The notes: a model not told the origin generated them from the letters alone. Numbered from the stretch's first letter, positions 24,508-34,016 are shown. The stretch: 64,000 bases of DNA from Bradyrhizobium sp. 21 (GCF_023073335.1 NZ_JADPJG010000015.1:256020-320019); one strand, 5' to 3'. Made by a program: numbers and translations.

Positions 24508-25722
24508 ATGATGAAGCATCTGACATGGACGCTGGCGCTGACCGCGAGCCTGGTAAGCGGCGCGGCGAGCGCCGAGATCTCGGACAATGTCGTGCGCGTC
24601 GGCGTGCTCAACGACATTTCCGGCATCTTCCAGGACACCAACGGCATGGGCTCGGTCGAGGCCGCGCGCATGGCCGCCGAGGATTTCAACGGCGGCGGCA
24701 AGGGCATCAAGGTCGAGATCGTCTATGCCGATCACCAGAACAAGGCTGACGTCGGCAACGCCATCGCGCGAAAGTGGCTCGACGTCGAGGGCGTCGACGC
24801 CATCGTCGACGTGCCGAACTCGGCCGTCGGCCTCTCCATCAACACGCTGCTGCGCGACAGCCGAATGACGTTCCTGGCCTCGTCTACGGCAAGCTCGGAC
24901 CTCACCGGCAAGGCCTGCTCGCCCAACACCATCCAATGGGTCAATGACGCCTGGGCGACGGGCAACACCACAGCGGCCGCGATGATGTCGCGCGGCGGCA
25001 AGGACTGGTACTTCCTCACGGTCGACTATGCGCTCGGCAAGGGCATCGAGGCGGAAGCCCAGAAATACATCGAGGGGCATGGCGGCAAGGTGCTGGGCTC
25101 GTCAAAGCATCCGCTCGGCACCTCCGATTTCGCATCCTTCCTGTTGCAGGCGCAGAGCTCGAAGGCGCAGGTGATTGGGCTTGCGAACGCCGGCGGTGAC
25201 ACCATCAACGCGGTGAAGCAGGCCGCCGAGTTCGGCATCCAGCAAGGCGGGCAGAAGCTCGTGGCGTTCCTGCTCTTCATCAACGACGTTCACGGCATGG
25301 GCATCAAGGTCGCGCAGGGTCTCCAGCTCATGGAAGCCTTCTACTGGGACATGAACGACGACACCCGTGCCTTCGCAAAACGCTTCGCGGCGCGGCCCGG
25401 CATGAACGGAAAGATGCCGAGCGGCAACCAGGCCGGGGTCTATGCCTCCACGCTCGCTTATCTCAACGCCGTCGCGGCCACCGGCAGCGACAGTGCCAAG
25501 GACGCCGTGCCCGAGATGAAGAAGTTCAAGGGTAAGGACAAACTGTTCGGCGACACCACGATCCGCCAGGACGGCCGCGTCGTGCACCCAATGTATCTGT
25601 TCGAGGTCAAGAAGCCGGAAGAGTCGAAATATCCCTACGACTATTACAAGCTGGTCTCGACGATTCCCGCGGAGCAGGCGTTTCGCCCGTTGGCGGAGGG
25701 CGGGTGCGAGCTGGTGAAGTAG
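24508..25722 (+). CDS. Branched-chain/aromatic-type ABC substrate-binding protein
   Basis: A periplasmic binding protein of 404 residues in the LivK-like family 6 group. A signal peptide (LTWTLALTASLVSGAASA) leads into VRVGVLNDISGIFQDTNG, the usual start of the mature domain. Homologues with this extended form commonly bind phenylpropanoids or other aromatic acids. It begins 36 bases after the P450 gene and probably shares its transcript. No permease or ATPase is next to it. GGGAGGG precedes tandem ATGs at 24508 and 24511. Confidence 0.8.
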   Translation: MMKHLTWTLALTASLVSGAASAEISDNVVRVGVLNDISGIFQDTNGMGSVEAARMAAEDFNGGGKGIKVEIVYADHQNKADVGNAIARKWLDVEGVDAIVDVPNSAVGLSINTLLRDSRMTFLASSTASSDLTGKACSPNTIQWVNDAWATGNTTAAAMMSRGGKDWYFLTVDYALGKGIEAEAQKYIEGHGGKVLGSSKHPLGTSDFASFLLQAQSSKAQVIGLANAGGDTINAVKQAAEFGIQQGGQKLVAFLLFINDVHGMGIKVAQGLQLMEAFYWDMNDDTRAFAKRFAARPGMNGKMPSGNQAGVYASTLAYLNAVAATGSDSAKDAVPEMKKFKGKDKLFGDTTIRQDGRVVHPMYLFEVKKPEESKYPYDYYKLVSTIPAEQAFRPLAEGGCELVK

Positions 25723-25727
25723 GCTCT

Positions 25728-25799
25728 CATGCCCCGGACAGTGCGGCGCGCAGCTCTGCGTCGCGTCATTTCATGCCGCGCCACGTCCGGGACACGAGA
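25728..25799. repeat. Intergenic palindromic repeat, family B
   Basis: A short copy of the 22321-22455 element, with arms ATGCCCCGGAC and GTCCGGGACACG. It lies between convergent genes and can act as a terminator for both. Confidence 0.7.
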
Positions 25800-25808
25800 G
25801 GCCCGTCC

Positions 25809-27071
25809 CTACACCACCTTGCTTGACCCCTGTGTGATCAGTCGCGCGGCGCGCTGGTCGCGGGCGTAGATCCAGAGCCAGCTGAGCGCAACGCTGAGCC
25901 GGTGGCGCAGGCCAATCAGGAAGTAGATGTGGGCGATGCCCCAGATCCACCATGCGATCGTGCCGCGCAGTTTGACCTTGCCGAAGTCGATCACCGCGAG
26001 CCGTTTGCCGATCTGCGCGAGGCTGCCGGAGTGCTTGTAGCGGAACGGACCGGTCGGCGCGCCCCGGAGGCGCGCCGTGATGGTCTCGGCGACGTGACGG
26101 CCCTGCTGCTTGGCGGCCGGTGCGATACCGGGCACCGGCTTGCCGTCCCAGGCGTTGATCAAGACAGTGTCGCCGATGGCAAAAATCTCGGGATGGCCGG
26201 GGATCGTCAAATCGTCTTCGACCTGCACGCGTCCGGCACGATCGGCCGGTGCGCCCAGCCATTCGGCGGCAGGTGAGGCGCGGACGCCGGCGGCCCAGAT
26301 CTTGGTTTTGGCGTCGAGCCGCGTGCCGCCGAACACCACGCCGTCGCGGTCGATCTCGGTGACGGCCTGCCCCAGCACCACCTCGACGCCGATCTTTTCC
26401 AGCGAGGCCTGCGCGTAGGCCGAGAGGTCGTCGGCGAATCCCGCGAGCACGCGCGGCCCCGCCTCGATCAGCACCACCCGCGCCTTGGTCGTGTCGATGT
26501 TGCGGAAATCCGCCGGCAGGGTCTGGTGCGCCATCTCGGCGATGGTGCCGGCGAGCTCGACGCCGGTGGGGCCGGCACCGACAATGACGAAGGTCAGCCG
26601 CGCCGCGCGCTTTTCCGGATCGGTCTCGCGCTCGGCGCGCTCGAATGCCACCAGGATGTGACGGCGCAGCGTGGTGCCGTCCTCCAGCGTCTTCAGGCCC
26701 GGAGCCCACTGCTCCCATTCGTCGTGGCCGAAATAGGCATGTCGCGCGCCGGTGGCGAGCACCAGCGTGTCGTAAGGCACCTCGCTGCCGTCGTCGATCA
26801 GCACGCAACGCCTGCCGGCATCGACGCCACTGACGGTGGCAAACAGCGTCGTCACGTCGCGCCGGTCGCGCATCAGGTGCCGGATCGGCCAGGCGATCTC
26901 GCTGGTGGCGAGCGAGGCGGTCGCGACCTGGTAGAGCAGCGGTTGGAACAGATGATGGTTGCGGCGATCGATCAGCGTGATCGCGACCGGGCTGCCGGCG
27001 AGCCGGTAGGTCGTCTCCAGTCCGCCGAAGCCGGCTCCGACGATGACGACGCGATGCGGTGTCGTGGTCAT
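25809..27071 (-). CDS. ndh: Type II NADH dehydrogenase (NDH-2)
   Basis: A 420-residue FAD enzyme that passes electrons from NADH to quinone without pumping protons. The FAD site is VVIVGAGFGG at residues about 8-17 and the NADH site FVIVGAGPTG near 165. The second FAD motif is in EIFAIGDT, and the quinone-site region reads AKQQGRHVAETI. A hydrophobic C-terminal stretch (IAWWIWGIAHIYFLIGL) anchors it to the membrane. It is divergent from an aromatic-type binding protein and could relieve the NADH load of aromatic catabolism (inference). Confidence 0.85.
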   Translation of the reverse strand: MTTTPHRVVIVGAGFGGLETTYRLAGSPVAITLIDRRNHHLFQPLLYQVATASLATSEIAWPIRHLMRDRRDVTTLFATVSGVDAGRRCVLIDDGSEVPYDTLVLATGARHAYFGHDEWEQWAPGLKTLEDGTTLRRHILVAFERAERETDPEKRAARLTFVIVGAGPTGVELAGTIAEMAHQTLPADFRNIDTTKARVVLIEAGPRVLAGFADDLSAYAQASLEKIGVEVVLGQAVTEIDRDGVVFGGTRLDAKTKIWAAGVRASPAAEWLGAPADRAGRVQVEDDLTIPGHPEIFAIGDTVLINAWDGKPVPGIAPAAKQQGRHVAETITARLRGAPTGPFRYKHSGSLAQIGKRLAVIDFGKVKLRGTIAWWIWGIAHIYFLIGLRHRLSVALSWLWIYARDQRAARLITQGSSKVV

Positions 27072-27115
27072 GATGCCCTCGAATCTCGCTGCTCTGCTTA
27101 CTCATTTAAGGGCTG

Positions 27116-27135
27116 ATTGGACGCCGCGGTCCAAT
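27116..27135. promoter_or_regulatory. Inverted repeat before ndh
   Basis: ATTGGAC and GTCCAAT are perfect complements around GCCGCG, 45 bases upstream of the ndh start on the minus strand. This is an operator candidate; the cognate regulator is not identifiable. Confidence 0.45.
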
Positions 27136-27161
27136 AGCCGTCATCAATCGGGAGATAGGCC

Positions 27162-27179
27162 GGATATATCGATATATCC
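27162..27179. promoter_or_regulatory. Perfect 18-bp palindrome
   Basis: GGATATATCGATATATCC reads the same on both strands. It stands in an AT-rich part of the divergent spacer between ndh and the binding-protein gene. Size and symmetry fit a dimeric regulator. Confidence 0.55.
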
Positions 27180-27369
27180 CGTGAGAAAGCGCCGCAGCCT
27201 CCGACGAAGTAAGTAGAATTATATTTCTTGCTAACGTCGATGGGGGCGAAATATGGTGCAGGGCGGGCGCTGAGCCATTGGCGGCGCGACAGATTTTGCG
27301 TTCAATAGAGACGACCCGGGGGCGGCGATCACCTCGCTGCCGGGCACAATAATAAGGAGGGGAGTGGTT

Positions 27370-28542
27370 ATGAGGACGGCATTTTGGCTGGCGGGCGCTG
27401 CGGCGCTGGGGCTGGCAAACCAGGCTTTCGCCGGCGACACCATCAAGATCGGTTTCGTTTCGACCTTCAGCGGCCCGACCGCCGTGATCGGCAACGACAT
27501 GCGCAACTCCTTCGAGCTCGCGCTGGATCACATCGGCCGCAAGATGGACGGCAAGCCGGTCGAGGTGATCTACGAGGATGACGGGCAGAAGCCCGACGTC
27601 GGCAAGCAGAAGACCGAGAAGCTGGTGCAGTCCGACAAGGTCGATTTCATAGTCGGTTACATCTGGTCGAACGTGCTGCTGGCCTCGCTCAAGACCGCGG
27701 TGGATTCGCAGACCTTCCTGATCTCGGCCAATGCCGGCCCGTCGCAGCTCGCAGGCGAGCTCTGCTCGCCCTACGTGTTCTCGACCTCTTGGCAGAACGA
27801 CCAGACGCCGGCCGCCATGGGCCTCAACATGAATGCGAATGGCGTCAAGAGCGTCTTCCTGATCGGCCCGAACTACGCCGCCGGCAAGGACATGCTCGCC
27901 GGCGTGAAGAGCACCTTCAAGGGCGAGATCAAGGGCGAGGAGTACACGGTCTGGCCGAGCCAGCTCGATTTCTCCGCCGAGCTCTCCAAGGCGCGGGCCT
28001 CCGGAGCCGAGTCGATCTTCGTGTTCTATCCCGGTGCGGCCGGCGTGCAGTTCCTCAACCAATATGCACAGGCCGGCCTGAAGAGCACGATGCCGCTCTA
28101 CACCGCCTTCACCATCGACGAGCTCTCACTGCCACTCCAGAAGGAGAACGCACTCGGCGTATCCGGCGCGCAGGAGTGGGTGAACGACCTCCCGAACGAG
28201 CAGAATAAGAAGTTCGTCGCCGACTACCGCAAGAAGTACCCCAGCGCCCGGCCGAGCTATTACGGCGCGCAGGCCTATGACGCGGCGCAGCTTATCAACA
28301 GCGCGGTGGTCGCCGTCGGCGGCGACACGTCCAAGAAGGATGCGATGAAGGCCGAGATGGAGAAGGCCAATTTCAAGTCTCTGCGCGGCTCGTTCAAATA
28401 CGGCAACAACCACATCCCGATCCAGAACTTCTATCTCCAGGACGTGGTGAAGGGCGCCGGGGGCGAGCTCTCGCTGAAGACCGTCGCCACCATCGTCACG
28501 GACGACCAGGACCGCTTCCACGAAAAGTGCCCGATGAAGTGA
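27370..28542 (+). CDS. Branched-chain/aromatic-type ABC substrate-binding protein
   Basis: A periplasmic binding protein of 390 residues, LivK-like. Signal peptide MRTAFWLAGAAALGLANQAFA is followed by IKIGFVSTFSGPTAVIGNDM, a stretch typical of aromatic acid binding proteins of soil alphaproteobacteria; a Ser/Thr cluster in STFSGPTA normally touches the ligand carboxylate. It stands alone on the plus strand without permeases. The ATG at 27370 follows AAGGAGGGG. A GTG at 27364 is also in frame but lies inside the Shine-Dalgarno region. Confidence 0.8.
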   Translation: MRTAFWLAGAAALGLANQAFAGDTIKIGFVSTFSGPTAVIGNDMRNSFELALDHIGRKMDGKPVEVIYEDDGQKPDVGKQKTEKLVQSDKVDFIVGYIWSNVLLASLKTAVDSQTFLISANAGPSQLAGELCSPYVFSTSWQNDQTPAAMGLNMNANGVKSVFLIGPNYAAGKDMLAGVKSTFKGEIKGEEYTVWPSQLDFSAELSKARASGAESIFVFYPGAAGVQFLNQYAQAGLKSTMPLYTAFTIDELSLPLQKENALGVSGAQEWVNDLPNEQNKKFVADYRKKYPSARPSYYGAQAYDAAQLINSAVVAVGGDTSKKDAMKAEMEKANFKSLRGSFKYGNNHIPIQNFYLQDVVKGAGGELSLKTVATIVTDDQDRFHEKCPMK

Positions 28543-28544
28543 GC

Positions 28545-28562
28545 TGATTGTAACTACAATCA
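28545..28562. terminator. Hairpin directly after binding-protein gene
   Basis: TGATTGTA and TACAATCA pair perfectly around AC, starting three bases after the stop. There is no U-run, so it may be an mRNA 3' end stabiliser or an operator instead of a true intrinsic terminator. Confidence 0.4.
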
Positions 28563-28569
28563 AGCTGCG

Positions 28570-28667
28570 TTCCCTTCTCCCCTTGTGGGAGAAGGTGGCG
28601 CGAAGCGGCGAATGAGGGGTTCGCCGCTACGCGACGAGCCACCCTCTCACAAGGGGAGAGGGGAAGA
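28570..28667. repeat. Intergenic palindromic repeat, family A
   Basis: TCTCCCCTTGTGGGAGA at the left and CTCTCACAAGGGGAGAG at the right, with a GGCGAA/TTCGCC-type centre. It lies between convergent genes. Confidence 0.75.
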
Positions 28668-28672
28668 AGCCG

Positions 28673-30544
28673 CTACATCCGCGGCATGCTCACCGGGCGC
28701 ACCTCGCGCGATTGCGCCGCGAGCCTGATCCCGGCATTGGCCGCGCCAAACCCCCGATAATTCCGCCGCTCGACGATCTCGAAGAAGAAGCGCTCATCAA
28801 AAATGTGGGTGTAGACCTGGAAGAACTCGCCGTCGCCTTCGCGATCGTAGAGGATGTGGTTGGCGCGAAGCTGCGCCATCAGGTCGGGCGCGAGGTCGTA
28901 TTTGGCTTCGATGTCGTCGTAGTAATTGTCAGGGATGTCCAGGAAATCCGCGCCGCGCTTGCGCATTTCCGCGACCGCCGCAAAAATGTCCCGGCAGGAG
29001 AACGCGACGTGCTGCACGCCCGAGCCGAAAAACTCCGAGATGAAGCGGGCCGGCAGCGTGCGGTTTGCGGATGAGCCGTTGAGCACGAAGCGCAGGCTCT
29101 GGTCGCCGTTGATGACGGCCTGGCTCTGCACCAGCCCTCGGGGATCGGCGATCTCCATCTGCGGCAGCCGCTTGAGGTCGAGGATGCCGGTGTAGAACAG
29201 CAGCCAGGACAGCATCTCGTCATAGGGCATCGACTGCGCAATGTGATCGACGGCGAGCAGGGCGTCCGCGCTCGTATCGCTCGGGACGTGTTCGAAATCC
29301 GTGTCCCAGTTCTTGCCGGCCTGGTCGAGGAAATACAGCAGGCTGCCGCCGACGCCGTGGATCGCGGGAATCTCGAGTTCGCCCGGCCCGACCGGCTGGT
29401 AGAAGGTGCGTGCCTTCAGCGTCTCGGCCCGCTGCATGGCAAGGCCGGCATTGTCGACATCGAGCGCGATGGCGCAGACGCCGGGGCCATGCGTCACGTA
29501 GTGCGAGTGCGCGAAGCCGTCGGTCTCGGAGTTGATGACGAGCTCGACCTTGCCTTGCGACCAACGTTCCACCGCCTTGCTGCGATGCTTGCCGGTCTTT
29601 CGGAAGCCGAGCTGCGAGAGCAGGCGGGCGAGCTCGCCGGCCTTGGTCTCGTTGACGGCAAACTCGATGAAGCCCGTGCCGCCGCTCTTGGCCTTCGGCG
29701 CCAAGGGTTCGCTGACGAGCTTCGGCCAATCCGGTGCGAGTTGGTCCTCCAGCAGGATCAGCGAACGCAGTCCGTCGACCGCGGTCTGCGCAGCCGAGCC
29801 GGCGCGGAACTGGTCGTTGAAGATCTCGAGCGAGAGCGGCCCGGCATAACCGGTCGCCGCGATCGCCGCCATGAACTCGCCGACCGGCAGATCGCCCTGA
29901 CCGGGGAAGGAGCGGAAGTGCCGGCTCCAGGACAAAATGTCGAGCTCGAGCTTCGGCGCATCCGCAAGCTGCACCAGAAAGATCTTGTCGCCGGGGATCG
30001 AGGCCATCGCGCGAACGGGAAAGCCCGGCGCCAGCGCATGAAAGCTGTCGAGGATGACGCCGATCGCCGGATGATCGGCGCGCCGCACGATCTCCCAGGC
30101 GTCGCGATAATCGTTGACATGGCGACCCCAGGCCAGCGCCTCGTAGCCGACGCGCAAAGACCGCTTGGCCGCACGATCGCCAAGCTCGCGAAAATCATCC
30201 GCAGCGCGGTCGATGCCGCCGAGCGAGGCCGGCGAGACGTTCGAGCAGATCAGCAGCAGGTCGGTGCCGAGCTCCTGCATCAGGTCGAACTTGCGCTCGG
30301 CCCGAGCGAAATTGCGCGTCCGCTGCGGCTCCGGCATGCCCTCGAAATCGCGGAACGGCTGGAACGCGCAGATTTTGAGATTGAGATCCTTGCAGAGCTG
30401 CGCCACCTCGCGCGGGCCTGAACCAAACGACAGCAGATCGTTCTCGAAAATCTCGACCGCGTCGAAACCGGCGGACGCGATGGCGCGGAGCTTTTCGTCG
30501 AGGGCGCCTGAGAGGGAAACGGTAGCGATCGAGCGTTTGTTCAT
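28673..30544 (-). CDS. quiC: 3-dehydroshikimate dehydratase, QuiC type (two-domain)
   Basis: A 623-residue enzyme that turns 3-dehydroshikimate into protocatechuate. Residues about 1-280 are a TIM barrel of the sugar-phosphate-isomerase type, with metal ligands Glu135, Asp166, Gln192 and Glu240 in the spacing known for QuiC1. Residues about 290-623 resemble 4-hydroxyphenylpyruvate dioxygenase, with two vicinal-oxygen-chelate repeats (VCAIALDVDNAG and HVAFSCRDIFAAV regions). This fusion is the QuiC1 architecture of Pseudomonas. The ATG overlaps the livF stop by ATGA, making it the last gene of the uptake operon. The product would enter the protocatechuate branch, whose genes are not in this window. 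Confidence 0.85.
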   Translation of the reverse strand: MNKRSIATVSLSGALDEKLRAIASAGFDAVEIFENDLLSFGSGPREVAQLCKDLNLKICAFQPFRDFEGMPEPQRTRNFARAERKFDLMQELGTDLLLICSNVSPASLGGIDRAADDFRELGDRAAKRSLRVGYEALAWGRHVNDYRDAWEIVRRADHPAIGVILDSFHALAPGFPVRAMASIPGDKIFLVQLADAPKLELDILSWSRHFRSFPGQGDLPVGEFMAAIAATGYAGPLSLEIFNDQFRAGSAAQTAVDGLRSLILLEDQLAPDWPKLVSEPLAPKAKSGGTGFIEFAVNETKAGELARLLSQLGFRKTGKHRSKAVERWSQGKVELVINSETDGFAHSHYVTHGPGVCAIALDVDNAGLAMQRAETLKARTFYQPVGPGELEIPAIHGVGGSLLYFLDQAGKNWDTDFEHVPSDTSADALLAVDHIAQSMPYDEMLSWLLFYTGILDLKRLPQMEIADPRGLVQSQAVINGDQSLRFVLNGSSANRTLPARFISEFFGSGVQHVAFSCRDIFAAVAEMRKRGADFLDIPDNYYDDIEAKYDLAPDLMAQLRANHILYDREGDGEFFQVYTHIFDERFFFEIVERRNYRGFGAANAGIRLAAQSREVRPVSMPRM

Positions 30545-31278
30545 GCCGCATTGTCCTCCATGACGCCACCGAGGAAAAGTTGCCCGATGCGCGGGTCGTT
30601 CAGGATGCGCTTCGCGTCGTCGACCATGCGGGTCTGGCCGAGCTCGAGCACGATGCCGATGTCGGAAATCTCCAGCGCCGAGCGCGCGTTCTGCTCGATC
30701 ATCAGGATGGTGACGCCGCGGTCGCGCAAGCCTTTGAGGATGTCGAAGGTCTGTTGCACCATCAGCGGCGACAGGCCGATCGAGGGCTCGTCGATCAGCA
30801 CCAGCTTTGGCTCGAGCAGCAGCGAGCGGGCGATCTCGAGCTGTTTCTGCTCGCCGCCGGACAGCGTGGAGGCCTGCTGCGTCGATTTCCGCCGCAGCGC
30901 CGGGAACAGGTCGAGAGCGACCTCGATCCGTGTGGGCAGGTCGATGTCCTTCCCGGCGGAAACGCCGCCGAGCTCGATGTTGTGACGCACCGACAGTTCG
31001 GGAAAGATGTTGCGGCCCTGCGGCACGTAGCAGATGCCGGCATTGAGCAGCGCGCGCTGGCTCAAATTGGTGACGTCGCGGCCGGCGAAATTGATCTTGC
31101 CCTCGCGCAGCTTCAACAGGCCGAAGATTGCCTTGAAGACCGTCGATTTGCCGGCACCGTTCGGGCCGATGATCGTCGTGATCGTGGCCTGCGGCACGGC
31201 AAAGGTGGTGCCGTTCAGGATCGTCATCTTGCCGTAGCCGCCGACGAGATTGTGAACCGAAAGGATCGGGTCGCTCAT
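30541..31278 (-). CDS. ABC ATPase, LivF type
   Basis: A 245-residue cytoplasmic ATPase: Walker A GPNGAGKS, signature LSGGEQKQLEI, Walker B LVLIDEPSIGLSP and the switch His replaced in the MIEQNARSAL loop, as is usual for LivF. It pairs with the LivG-like ATPase to drive the LivHM channel. There are 14 bases between the LivG stop and its ATG at 31278, and its own stop overlaps the quiC start. Confidence 0.9.
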   Translation of the reverse strand: MSDPILSVHNLVGGYGKMTILNGTTFAVPQATITTIIGPNGAGKSTVFKAIFGLLKLREGKINFAGRDVTNLSQRALLNAGICYVPQGRNIFPELSVRHNIELGGVSAGKDIDLPTRIEVALDLFPALRRKSTQQASTLSGGEQKQLEIARSLLLEPKLVLIDEPSIGLSPLMVQQTFDILKGLRDRGVTILMIEQNARSALEISDIGIVLELGQTRMVDDAKRILNDPRIGQLFLGGVMEDNAA

Positions 31279-31292
31279 GGCTCGCTCGCTCC

Positions 31293-32036
31293 TCAATGTC
31301 CGAGATAGGCTTCGATCACGGCGGGGTTCTTTCGTACCTCGTCCGGTCGTCCCATCGCCAGCACCTTGCCCTCCGCCATCACCATCACGCGCGAGCATAG
31401 CGACATCACGAATTCCATGTTGTGCTCGATCACGACGAAGGTGGCGTTCTTCTCGCGGTTGATCGCGACCAGGCGCTCCTTCAGATCCGTCAGCATCGAC
31501 GGGTTGACGCCGCCCGCGGGCTCGTCGAGCAGCACCAGGCGGGGGCCGCCCATGAAGGCCATGGCGGCGTCCAGAAGCTTCTGCTGACCGTAGGACAGGC
31601 CGCCGGCCGGCTCGTCGGCGAGATGATCGAGCTTGAAGAAGCCGATCATCTGGTTGGCGGCCCCTGTCAGTCCTGCATCGGAGCGACCGACAAGGCGCGA
31701 GGCCATGCTGCCCTGGTGCTCCTGGCCAGCAAGGATCAGGTTCTCGCGCACCGAGAGCTTTGGAAACACCTGCAACAGCTGGAAGGTGCGGCTGACCCCG
31801 AGCTTGTTGAGCTCGGCGGGCCGCAGGCCCGTCACGATCTTGCCGTCGAGCTTGACCTCGCCGCCTGACGGGGTGAGTTGGCCGAGGATGCAGTTGAACA
31901 GGGTCGACTTGCCGCAGCCGTTCGGCCCGATCAGGCCGAGGATCTCGCCTTCGCGGACGTCGAACGAGACGCCGCCGACGGCGCTGATGCCGCCAAAGTT
32001 CTTCTTGATGTCGGTGACTTCGAGGACCGCGCTCAT
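31293..32036 (-). CDS. ABC ATPase, LivG type
   Basis: A 247-residue cytoplasmic ATPase: Walker A GPNGCGKS, signature LSYGQQKLLD, Walker B LVLLDEPAGGVNP and switch His in VIEHNMEFVM. The AGGVNP extension is typical of LivG. The ATG overlaps the LivM stop as ATGA, so translation is coupled. The longer frame upstream is inside livM and is not used. Confidence 0.9.
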   Translation of the reverse strand: MSAVLEVTDIKKNFGGISAVGGVSFDVREGEILGLIGPNGCGKSTLFNCILGQLTPSGGEVKLDGKIVTGLRPAELNKLGVSRTFQLLQVFPKLSVRENLILAGQEHQGSMASRLVGRSDAGLTGAANQMIGFFKLDHLADEPAGGLSYGQQKLLDAAMAFMGGPRLVLLDEPAGGVNPSMLTDLKERLVAINREKNATFVVIEHNMEFVMSLCSRVMVMAEGKVLAMGRPDEVRKNPAVIEAYLGH

Positions 32037-33031
32037 TGCACCGTCTCCAGTCGGGATTTCGCGACGGCGCGCAGTGCGGAGGCCGCCTTGGTGCGGCGTT
32101 CGGCGAGATAGCGGTCGAGGATCCCCAGAATGCCGGTCGGCGACCAGATCAGCAGGCCCATCACCGCGATCGCGTAGAGCATCAGATAATAGCCTTCGGT
32201 GAAGCGCAGCCATTCCGGCAACAGCACGGCGATCATCGCGCCGAGGAATGGGCCGAGGAAGAATCCAGCGCCGCCGACGATCACCATCATCAAGAGGTCG
32301 AGCGAGAGCGACAGGTTGAACGGCACGGGATCGATATATTGCGTCAGCGGCGCATAGAGCGCGCCGGCGACGCCGCCGAGCGCGGAGCCGATCGCGAACG
32401 CCATCAGCGTATAGCGGCGCGTGTCGATGCCCAGCGACTGCGCGCGCAGGGGGTTTTCGCGCAGCGCCATGAAGGCGCGGCCCCAGGGCGAGCGGATCAG
32501 CCACCAGACCGCCAGCGACACGATCGCGAGCGAGCCGAGACAGACATAGTAGAACGGCAGCGGCTTATTGGTGGCGATGCCGAAGATGTGCGGGCGCGGA
32601 ATGTTGGAGATGCCGTAGATGCCGCCGGTGAGCCAGCTCTCGTTGCGGAACACCAGGAAGGCCAGCGTCGAGAAGGCGAGCGTGACGAAGGCGAGATAAT
32701 GGTGCTGCACCCTCAGCGCGGGATAGCCGAGCACCCAGCCGACCGCGAAGCTCAAGGCGATCGCGACCACGATCGCCGCCGGCAGCGGCCAGCCATGGGT
32801 GGTCATGATCGCCGCCGCGTAAGCGCCGATGCCGACGAAGGCGCCCTGTGCCAGCGAGACCTGGCCGGCATAGCCGAGCGTGAGGTTGAGGCCCATGGCG
32901 GCGATCGCCATCACCGCCCACTGGCTCAGAATGAACAGGCCATAGCGGTTGAAGTTCATGGGGACGACGATCAGCGCGGCGATGACGGCGAGGCCGAGGG
33001 CGATCTTCAGAGGTTTGGCGAAGCCGCTCAT
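32033..33031 (-). CDS. ABC permease, LivM type
   Basis: An inner-membrane permease of 332 residues with 8-10 hydrophobic helices. LivM signatures are NLTLGYAGQVSLAQGAF and the coupling-loop stretch FMALRENPLRAQSLGID. It forms the channel with the LivH-like protein; its ATG overlaps that gene's stop as ATGA (33028-33031). The C-terminal tail carries Arg/Lys clusters on the cytoplasmic side. Confidence 0.9.
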   Translation of the reverse strand: MSGFAKPLKIALGLAVIAALIVVPMNFNRYGLFILSQWAVMAIAAMGLNLTLGYAGQVSLAQGAFVGIGAYAAAIMTTHGWPLPAAIVVAIALSFAVGWVLGYPALRVQHHYLAFVTLAFSTLAFLVFRNESWLTGGIYGISNIPRPHIFGIATNKPLPFYYVCLGSLAIVSLAVWWLIRSPWGRAFMALRENPLRAQSLGIDTRRYTLMAFAIGSALGGVAGALYAPLTQYIDPVPFNLSLSLDLLMMVIVGGAGFFLGPFLGAMIAVLLPEWLRFTEGYYLMLYAIAVMGLLIWSPTGILGILDRYLAERRTKAASALRAVAKSRLETVQ

Positions 33032-33903
33032 ACGGTGCGCTCCTCGGCGCGGCCGAGCAAGCCCTGCGGCCGGAACAGGATGACGGCGATCAGGAAGATC
33101 ATCGGCACGGCGGCGCGGTACTGCGTCGAGACGTAGGCGGCCGCGAGGTTGTCGAGCACGCCGATCAGCAGGCCGCCGGCGATCGCGCCGCGCACCTGGT
33201 TGAATCCGCCGACGATCGCGGCGATGAACGCGGCCTGGCCGAGCACCTCGCCGGATGTAAACTTCGCGAGGTAAATCGGCGTGATCAACAGCGAGGCGAG
33301 CGCGACCAGGAAGGCGTTGATCAGGAAGGTCAGGAGAATCATGCGCTCGACCGGCACGCCGATGATGCGCGCCACCGTCGGGTTCTGCGCCGCCGCCTGC
33401 ATCTGGTGACCGAGCGAAGTGCGGTTGAGGAGTGCGGTCAGGCCGAAGACGGCAAGGATGGCGAGCACGAGGACGCCGATGCTTTGCAGCGAGACGTTGT
33501 GACCGAGGATTGCGATATCGCCCGTCGGCACGATCGAGGGGAAGGGCGAGGCCTCGGCGCTGAAGAACTGTTTGACGGCCTCCTTGAGGCCGATCGCCAG
33601 CGCCATGGTCGCGATGGCAAGCGGCAGCACGCCATGGCGCATCATCGGATCGACCAGCAGCATCTTGAAGGCGAGGCCGAGCAGGAGCATCGAGAGCAGG
33701 ATGCCGAGGATAATCGCGAGCCAGAACGGCGCGCCGGCATGCATCGCCGCCAGCATCAGGAACGCCGGCAGCATCACGAACTCGCCTTGCGCGAAATTGA
33801 TGGTCTGAGAGGTCTGCCACAGCAGCGTGAAGCCGACCGCGACCAGCGCATAGATCGCGCCGGTGGCAAGTCCCGCGACCAGAAGATCGAACAGATTGGA
33901 CAT
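33028..33903 (-). CDS. ABC permease, LivH type
   Basis: An inner-membrane permease of 291 residues. LivH signatures are the first helix with AIYALVAVGFTLLWQTSQTINFAQGE (shown here only in part: GFTLLW, NFAQGE) and GHQMQAAAQNPTVARIIGV as the coupling loop. It is the first membrane subunit of the operon, 113 bases after the binding protein; a family A repeat fills that gap and may set the binding-protein to permease ratio. Confidence 0.9.
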   Translation of the reverse strand: MSNLFDLLVAGLATGAIYALVAVGFTLLWQTSQTINFAQGEFVMLPAFLMLAAMHAGAPFWLAIILGILLSMLLLGLAFKMLLVDPMMRHGVLPLAIATMALAIGLKEAVKQFFSAEASPFPSIVPTGDIAILGHNVSLQSIGVLVLAILAVFGLTALLNRTSLGHQMQAAAQNPTVARIIGVPVERMILLTFLINAFLVALASLLITPIYLAKFTSGEVLGQAAFIAAIVGGFNQVRGAIAGGLLIGVLDNLAAAYVSTQYRAAVPMIFLIAVILFRPQGLLGRAEERTV

Positions 33904-33939
33904 GTTCCCTCTCGTGTCCCTAGCCCCGCTTTATCGGCT

Positions 33940-34008
33940 CCCTCTCCCCGCGAAGGGCGGGGAGAGGGAGGAGAAAGGTCGCCCCTCCCCGCGCGCGGGG
34001 AGAGGCGA
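33940..34008. repeat. Intergenic palindromic repeat, family A
   Basis: CTCCCTCTCCCCGC...GCGGGGAGAGGGAG followed by CCCCTCCCCGC/GCGGGGAGAGG. It separates the binding-protein gene from the permease genes in the operon. Confidence 0.75.
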
Positions 34009-34016
34009 AGACCACC

